The position numbers and the translations under genes are program-made. Positions 40,423 to 43,358 of a stretch of 43,358 nt of DNA are shown here, piece after piece. The stretch is from Acidimicrobiales bacterium. Its GTDB lineage: Bacteria; Actinomycetota; Acidimicrobiia; Acidimicrobiales; VFJN01. Location of the stretch: NCBI GenBank assembly GCA_030681555.1, contig JAUXRW010000122.1:1-43358 (forward strand), written 5' to 3'. Each line of letters begins with the position of its first letter. The first letter of the stretch is position 1. Below the pieces are notes generated by a model. It saw nothing but the letters and a program-made list of their open reading frames with translations. It did not search any database and was not told where the DNA came from.

Positions 40423-41034
40423 TTAGACGATGCAGAGGAGGGCGTCGGGCTCGACCCGGAGGGACAGGGAGGTGGCCTCGCCCAGCACGACGCCATCGAG
40501 GTGGATGGGCGTCGGACGGTCGAGCTCGACCTGCAGGGCGGTGACGTGGCGCTCGTGGATGTCGGGGTGGGGCACGTGCGTGCCGCTGGCGAGCCGCGAG
40601 CGGGCGGACCAGCGCTGGCCCAGCGGCAGGTCCGCGTCGAAGACGTCCAGGCGGCCGTCGCCGGGATGGCCCTTGGGGGCCACGTTCCAGGTCCCCAGGA
40701 ACTGCGCGTTCATGGCCGCCACCACCTGCCCCCGCCACCAGCCGCGACGCGCTACCAGGTGGGCGACGAACCAGTGGAGGCGGCCGTCGAGGAGAACGGC
40801 GCCGAGGTCGACCGGCAGGCGGACGGCGTCCGGTCCACGGAGACGCTCCGGATCCCCGGTGCCGCCGAGCGTGCGACACAGGTCGCCGCCGAGCAGGCCC
40901 AGCGCCGGGACGGGCTCGCCGGCCCGGCGGGCGGCGGTGACGACGGCCCGGGCCTCGGCGTCGGAGTGGACCACCACCCCGTCGCCCGGCAGCGGCCCGG
41001 GGGTGCCCCAGGGCTCACCCTTCCGGATCGGCAT
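40423..41034 (-). CDS. Short diacylglycerol-kinase-like protein
   Basis: A 203-aa protein resembling the lipid-kinase (DAGK/YegS) fold: LGLLGGDLCRTLGG stands where kinases have GGDGTxxxV, VAAMNAQFLGTWNVAPKGHP is the usual C-domain entry, and PDIHERHVTALQVELDRPTP then HLDGVVLGEATSLSLRVEPD and ALLCIV give the ending. It lacks much of the N-terminal ATP-binding domain and the GGDGT core is altered, so activity is uncertain. The ATG at 41034 lies inside the end of the helicase frame (20-base overlap), implying translational coupling. Confidence 0.6.
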   Translation of the reverse strand: MPIRKGEPWGTPGPLPGDGVVVHSDAEARAVVTAARRAGEPVPALGLLGGDLCRTLGGTGDPERLRGPDAVRLPVDLGAVLLDGRLHWFVAHLVARRGWWRGQVVAAMNAQFLGTWNVAPKGHPGDGRLDVFDADLPLGQRWSARSRLASGTHVPHPDIHERHVTALQVELDRPTPIHLDGVVLGEATSLSLRVEPDALLCIV

Positions 41035-43357
41035 CGAACGTCTCGAGGGCGGAGGTGGCGGTGATGACGCCGCGGTGCAGCGCCTCCGCCGCTTGGCGCG
41101 CCCGCGTTGCTGTGGCCGGCACCGGAGCCACGTCCGCGATGCCGCGCAGCAGGTCGATCAGCTGCTTCACGTTGCGGACGAAGTCACCGCCGGACAGGTC
41201 CTCGTCCTCGAGCAACGTGGCCAGGCCCGTGCCGGCCGCCCAGGCGTAGGCCAGGTGGACGAACCCGGCATCCGGTGGCCGTGTGGTCGGCAGCCCCGCC
41301 TCTTCCTCATCGGCGGCCAGCTCCTCGGCGAGCTTCGCCAGCCGTCGGAAGCGGTCGCTGATCTGCGACGACGGGAACTGCGGAGGGGGCGGGCGGTCAC
41401 GCCCCCGGTGCTCGTAGGTGAGGCACGACACGACGGCGGCCAACGCCGGGGTGTCGAGGTCGTCGAGCAGACCGGAGGTCATGGCCTCGGCGACGAGCAG
41501 GTCGGCCTCGTGGTAGGTGCGGGCGAGGACCTCCCCGGCGTCGGTGAGCGCCCACCCTTCGAGGTAGCCCCACGCCTCGAGCAGCCGGAGCACGCGGTCG
41601 AACCGTCGGGCCAGCGACTCGGTGCGGCCGCGAACCCGCCGGTGGAGGTCCTCGAGGTCGCGAGCCACCCGGTCGGCCTGCGCCGCCGAGCGCAGGTGGG
41701 CATCCCGGTCGGGGCAGTCCGCCACCGGATGCGCCTCCGCGGCGGCGAAGGCCACGTCGACCGGGTCGATGGCGTGGGCCTCGTCGACCTCGACCTCCAC
41801 CTGCTCGACCGCCCCCTTGCCGCGGGCCACCCGCGCCCGCCGCAGCGCCTCGCCGACCTGGTGCTGGAAGACCCGGTGGTTGGGGTGGTACGGGACCGGG
41901 AGCTCGACCGAGCCCACGGCCCGGGGCGGCTCCGTGAGGTCGTCGACGCCGATCATCCGTGGCTTGCTCCGCTCGTCGACGACGTGCATGCGGGGGTGGC
42001 CCTTGCGGAAGGCCACGCTCAGCACCGCCAGCTTCAGTCCGTCGATCACGATGACGTCACCGGGCGTGAGGCGGGTCAGCGCGGCGTTGGTGCGATCCGT
42101 GTCCGCCCGACCCGCCCGGGGCCTGGCCCGCCGGGCGTCGTCGGCCTCGGCGCGCAGCCGCCGGTACTCCTCGACGTCGCCGTGCTCGCAGCTGGCCTCG
42201 TGGCGGAGCCGGAGCAGGCGCTCCTGCTGCCGCTCGATGCGCGCCTCGATCCGAACGACCGCCTTGTCGGCCTGGAACTGGGCGAAGGAGAGGTTGAGGA
42301 GGTGGTGGGCCTGCTCCGGCTGGTACCGCCGGATGAGGTTCGCGGCCATGTTGTAGGTGGGCCGGAACGCCGACCTGAGCGCGTACGTCCGGCTGGAGGC
42401 CAGCGCCGCCACCTGCTCGAAGGGCACGAAGGGCGACCAGAGCACGATGGCGTGACCCACGTCGTCGATGCCCCGGCGGCCGGCCCGCCCCGTCAGCTGG
42501 GTGTACTCCCCCGGTGTGAGCAGCTCCCGGGTCTCCCCGTTGAACTTCGTCAGCCGCTCGATCACGACGGACCGAGCCGGCATGTTGACGCCCAGGGCGA
42601 GCGTCTCGGTGGCGAAGACGGCTTTCGTGAGGCCCTCGACGAAGCAGGCCTCCACCGCCTCCTTGAAGGGGGGCACCATGCCGGCGTGGTGGGCGGCGAT
42701 CCCCGCTTCGAGGGCGGCCAGGAAGCGGTCGTAGCCGAGGATGTCCAGGTCGGCGTCGGTGAGGTTGGCGGTCCGCTCGTCGACGATGTGCCGGATGCGG
42801 GCCCGCTCGTCCGCCGTGGTGAGTCGCAGCCCGGCGTCGAGGCAGTGGTCGCGCGCCTCGTCACAGGCGATGCGGCTGAAGATGAAGGTGATCGCCGGCA
42901 GCATCTCCTCTTCGTCGAGGCGCTCGATGACCTCGAGCCGCCGAGGCGTGAAGAACCGACGGCGCGGTCGCCCGCGAGACGCGCCGCCGCGTGCGTGGAG
43001 CGCCTCGTCGTCGAGGCGGTCGGCCTCGGGGTTGGGGCGGCTGTCGACCAGCGTCGGCAGCAGGTGCAGGTCCTGCGTGCTCTTGTCGCCCACGCAGTAG
43101 AGGTTCTGCAGCTCCACCGGCCGGCGCTCCTCGATCACGGCCTCGGTGGGACCTCGCACCGTGGTGATCCAGTCGGCCAGCTCCTCGGCGTTCGACACCG
43201 TGGCGGAAAGGCACACGAGGTCGACCGTCGAAGCCAGGTGGATCATCACCTCCTCCCACACCGCGCCTCGGTACGCGTCCTGGAGGAAGTGGACCTCGTC
43301 GAGCACCACGTAGCGCAGGTCGTCGAGCGCCCGCGACCCGGCGTAGATCATGTTGCG
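41015..43357 (-). CDS. helY: Ski2/HelY-type DEAD/DEAH-box RNA helicase, C-terminal ~780 residues
   Basis: The N-terminus with Walker A is beyond the window. Visible are YVVLDEVHFLQD (DEVH box), VDLVCLSATVSNAEELADWI (motif III), AITFIFSRIACDEARDHCLD, then AHHAGMVPPFKEAVEACFVE and TKAVFATETLALGVNMPARS, and QLTGRAGRRGIDDVGHAIVL (motif VI). The rest is helical with a beta insertion (LTPGDVIVIDGLKLAVLSVA) and a C-terminal DSHCT-like end (LLRGIADVAPVPATATRARQ). The order matches actinobacterial HelY, an Mtr4/Ski2-like helicase presumed to act on RNA. The frame is open to the last base. The stop is overlapped by the kinase-like gene. Confidence 0.9.
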   Translation of the reverse strand, partial: RNMIYAGSRALDDLRYVVLDEVHFLQDAYRGAVWEEVMIHLASTVDLVCLSATVSNAEELADWITTVRGPTEAVIEERRPVELQNLYCVGDKSTQDLHLLPTLVDSRPNPEADRLDDEALHARGGASRGRPRRRFFTPRRLEVIERLDEEEMLPAITFIFSRIACDEARDHCLDAGLRLTTADERARIRHIVDERTANLTDADLDILGYDRFLAALEAGIAAHHAGMVPPFKEAVEACFVEGLTKAVFATETLALGVNMPARSVVIERLTKFNGETRELLTPGEYTQLTGRAGRRGIDDVGHAIVLWSPFVPFEQVAALASSRTYALRSAFRPTYNMAANLIRRYQPEQAHHLLNLSFAQFQADKAVVRIEARIERQQERLLRLRHEASCEHGDVEEYRRLRAEADDARRARPRAGRADTDRTNAALTRLTPGDVIVIDGLKLAVLSVAFRKGHPRMHVVDERSKPRMIGVDDLTEPPRAVGSVELPVPYHPNHRVFQHQVGEALRRARVARGKGAVEQVEVEVDEAHAIDPVDVAFAAAEAHPVADCPDRDAHLRSAAQADRVARDLEDLHRRVRGRTESLARRFDRVLRLLEAWGYLEGWALTDAGEVLARTYHEADLLVAEAMTSGLLDDLDTPALAAVVSCLTYEHRGRDRPPPPQFPSSQISDRFRRLAKLAEELAADEEEAGLPTTRPPDAGFVHLAYAWAAGTGLATLLEDEDLSGGDFVRNVKQLIDLLRGIADVAPVPATATRARQAAEALHRGVITATSALETFDADPEG

Positions 43358-43358
43358 G

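Noticed and set aside
1-43357. tRNA or rRNA genes
   Set aside because: I saw no GTTCGANNC-type T-loop with a matching acceptor stem and no rRNA motifs; a covariance search would be needed to exclude them fully.

Overview
The window comes from a very high-GC actinobacterium. My best guess is a member of Acidimicrobiia or a close relative: it carries a six-subunit Mce lipid-import operon, a KstR-like regulator with its operators, an F420-type flavin-independent oxidoreductase, a DUF4193 protein, a double-length ThyX and a HelY-like helicase, but nothing that points to a mycolate outer membrane. Placement is inference from gene content only.

Layout. 1-4.0 kb is a scrap-yard of gene ends: a truncated LLM oxidoreductase, the 3' end of an IS3-type element, the 3' end of rpmA (ribosomal protein L27), an intact TadE/TadG-like pair, the first ~44 codons of obg, a frameshifted DUF3644 gene start and a DUF2511-like tail. 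4.0-7.8 kb (minus strand) holds a class II aldolase, a TetR regulator, a small CxxC protein with a 26-bp palindrome over its start codon, a VOC protein and a secreted CHAP-domain protein. At 7.9 kb a glycine riboswitch precedes gcvP. From 10.9 to 14.0 kb, two inverted copies of a ~220-bp repeat, each starting just past a stop codon, flank a DoxX-like gene; then come an F420-type LLM oxidoreductase with a KstR-type operator and a MaoC-like hydratase. 14.0-18.0 kb has direct repeats, a VOC protein, a PQQ-type sugar dehydrogenase, a channel-like membrane protein and the KstR-like TetR. A second operator lies between this TetR gene and a broken aldehyde dehydrogenase. 19.1-21.6 kb carries a repeat-bearing conserved hypothetical and an enoyl-CoA hydratase.

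27.6-21.6 kb (minus strand) looks like one operon: DUF4193 protein, a 1157-aa cyclase/ATPase/TPR regulator, a universal stress protein, a helical hypothetical, a GNAT acetyltransferase and a Nudix hydrolase. 37.35-27.7 kb (minus strand) is the Mce operon: ATPase, two YrbE permeases, MceA-F and a Mce-associated protein, with almost every junction overlapping by 1-4 nt. Upstream on the same strand lie thyX, an M20 peptidase, a short diacylglycerol-kinase-like protein and the C-terminal ~780 residues of a Ski2/HelY-type helicase that runs off the window.

How it may work together. The Mce importer, the KstR-like repressor with TAGAAC-nn-GTTCTA operators, the MaoC and crotonase hydratases, the F420-type oxidoreductase and the remnant aldehyde dehydrogenase suggest lipid or sterol uptake and degradation. 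Two results stand out. MceF ends in a complete LPxTG-type sorting signal (LPNTG, hydrophobic stretch, basic tail), suggesting a sortase-anchored Mce subunit. The operon's ATPase gene has lost its signature motif, Walker B and its normal start codon, so this transporter would need an ATPase from elsewhere, unless the assembly is wrong here.
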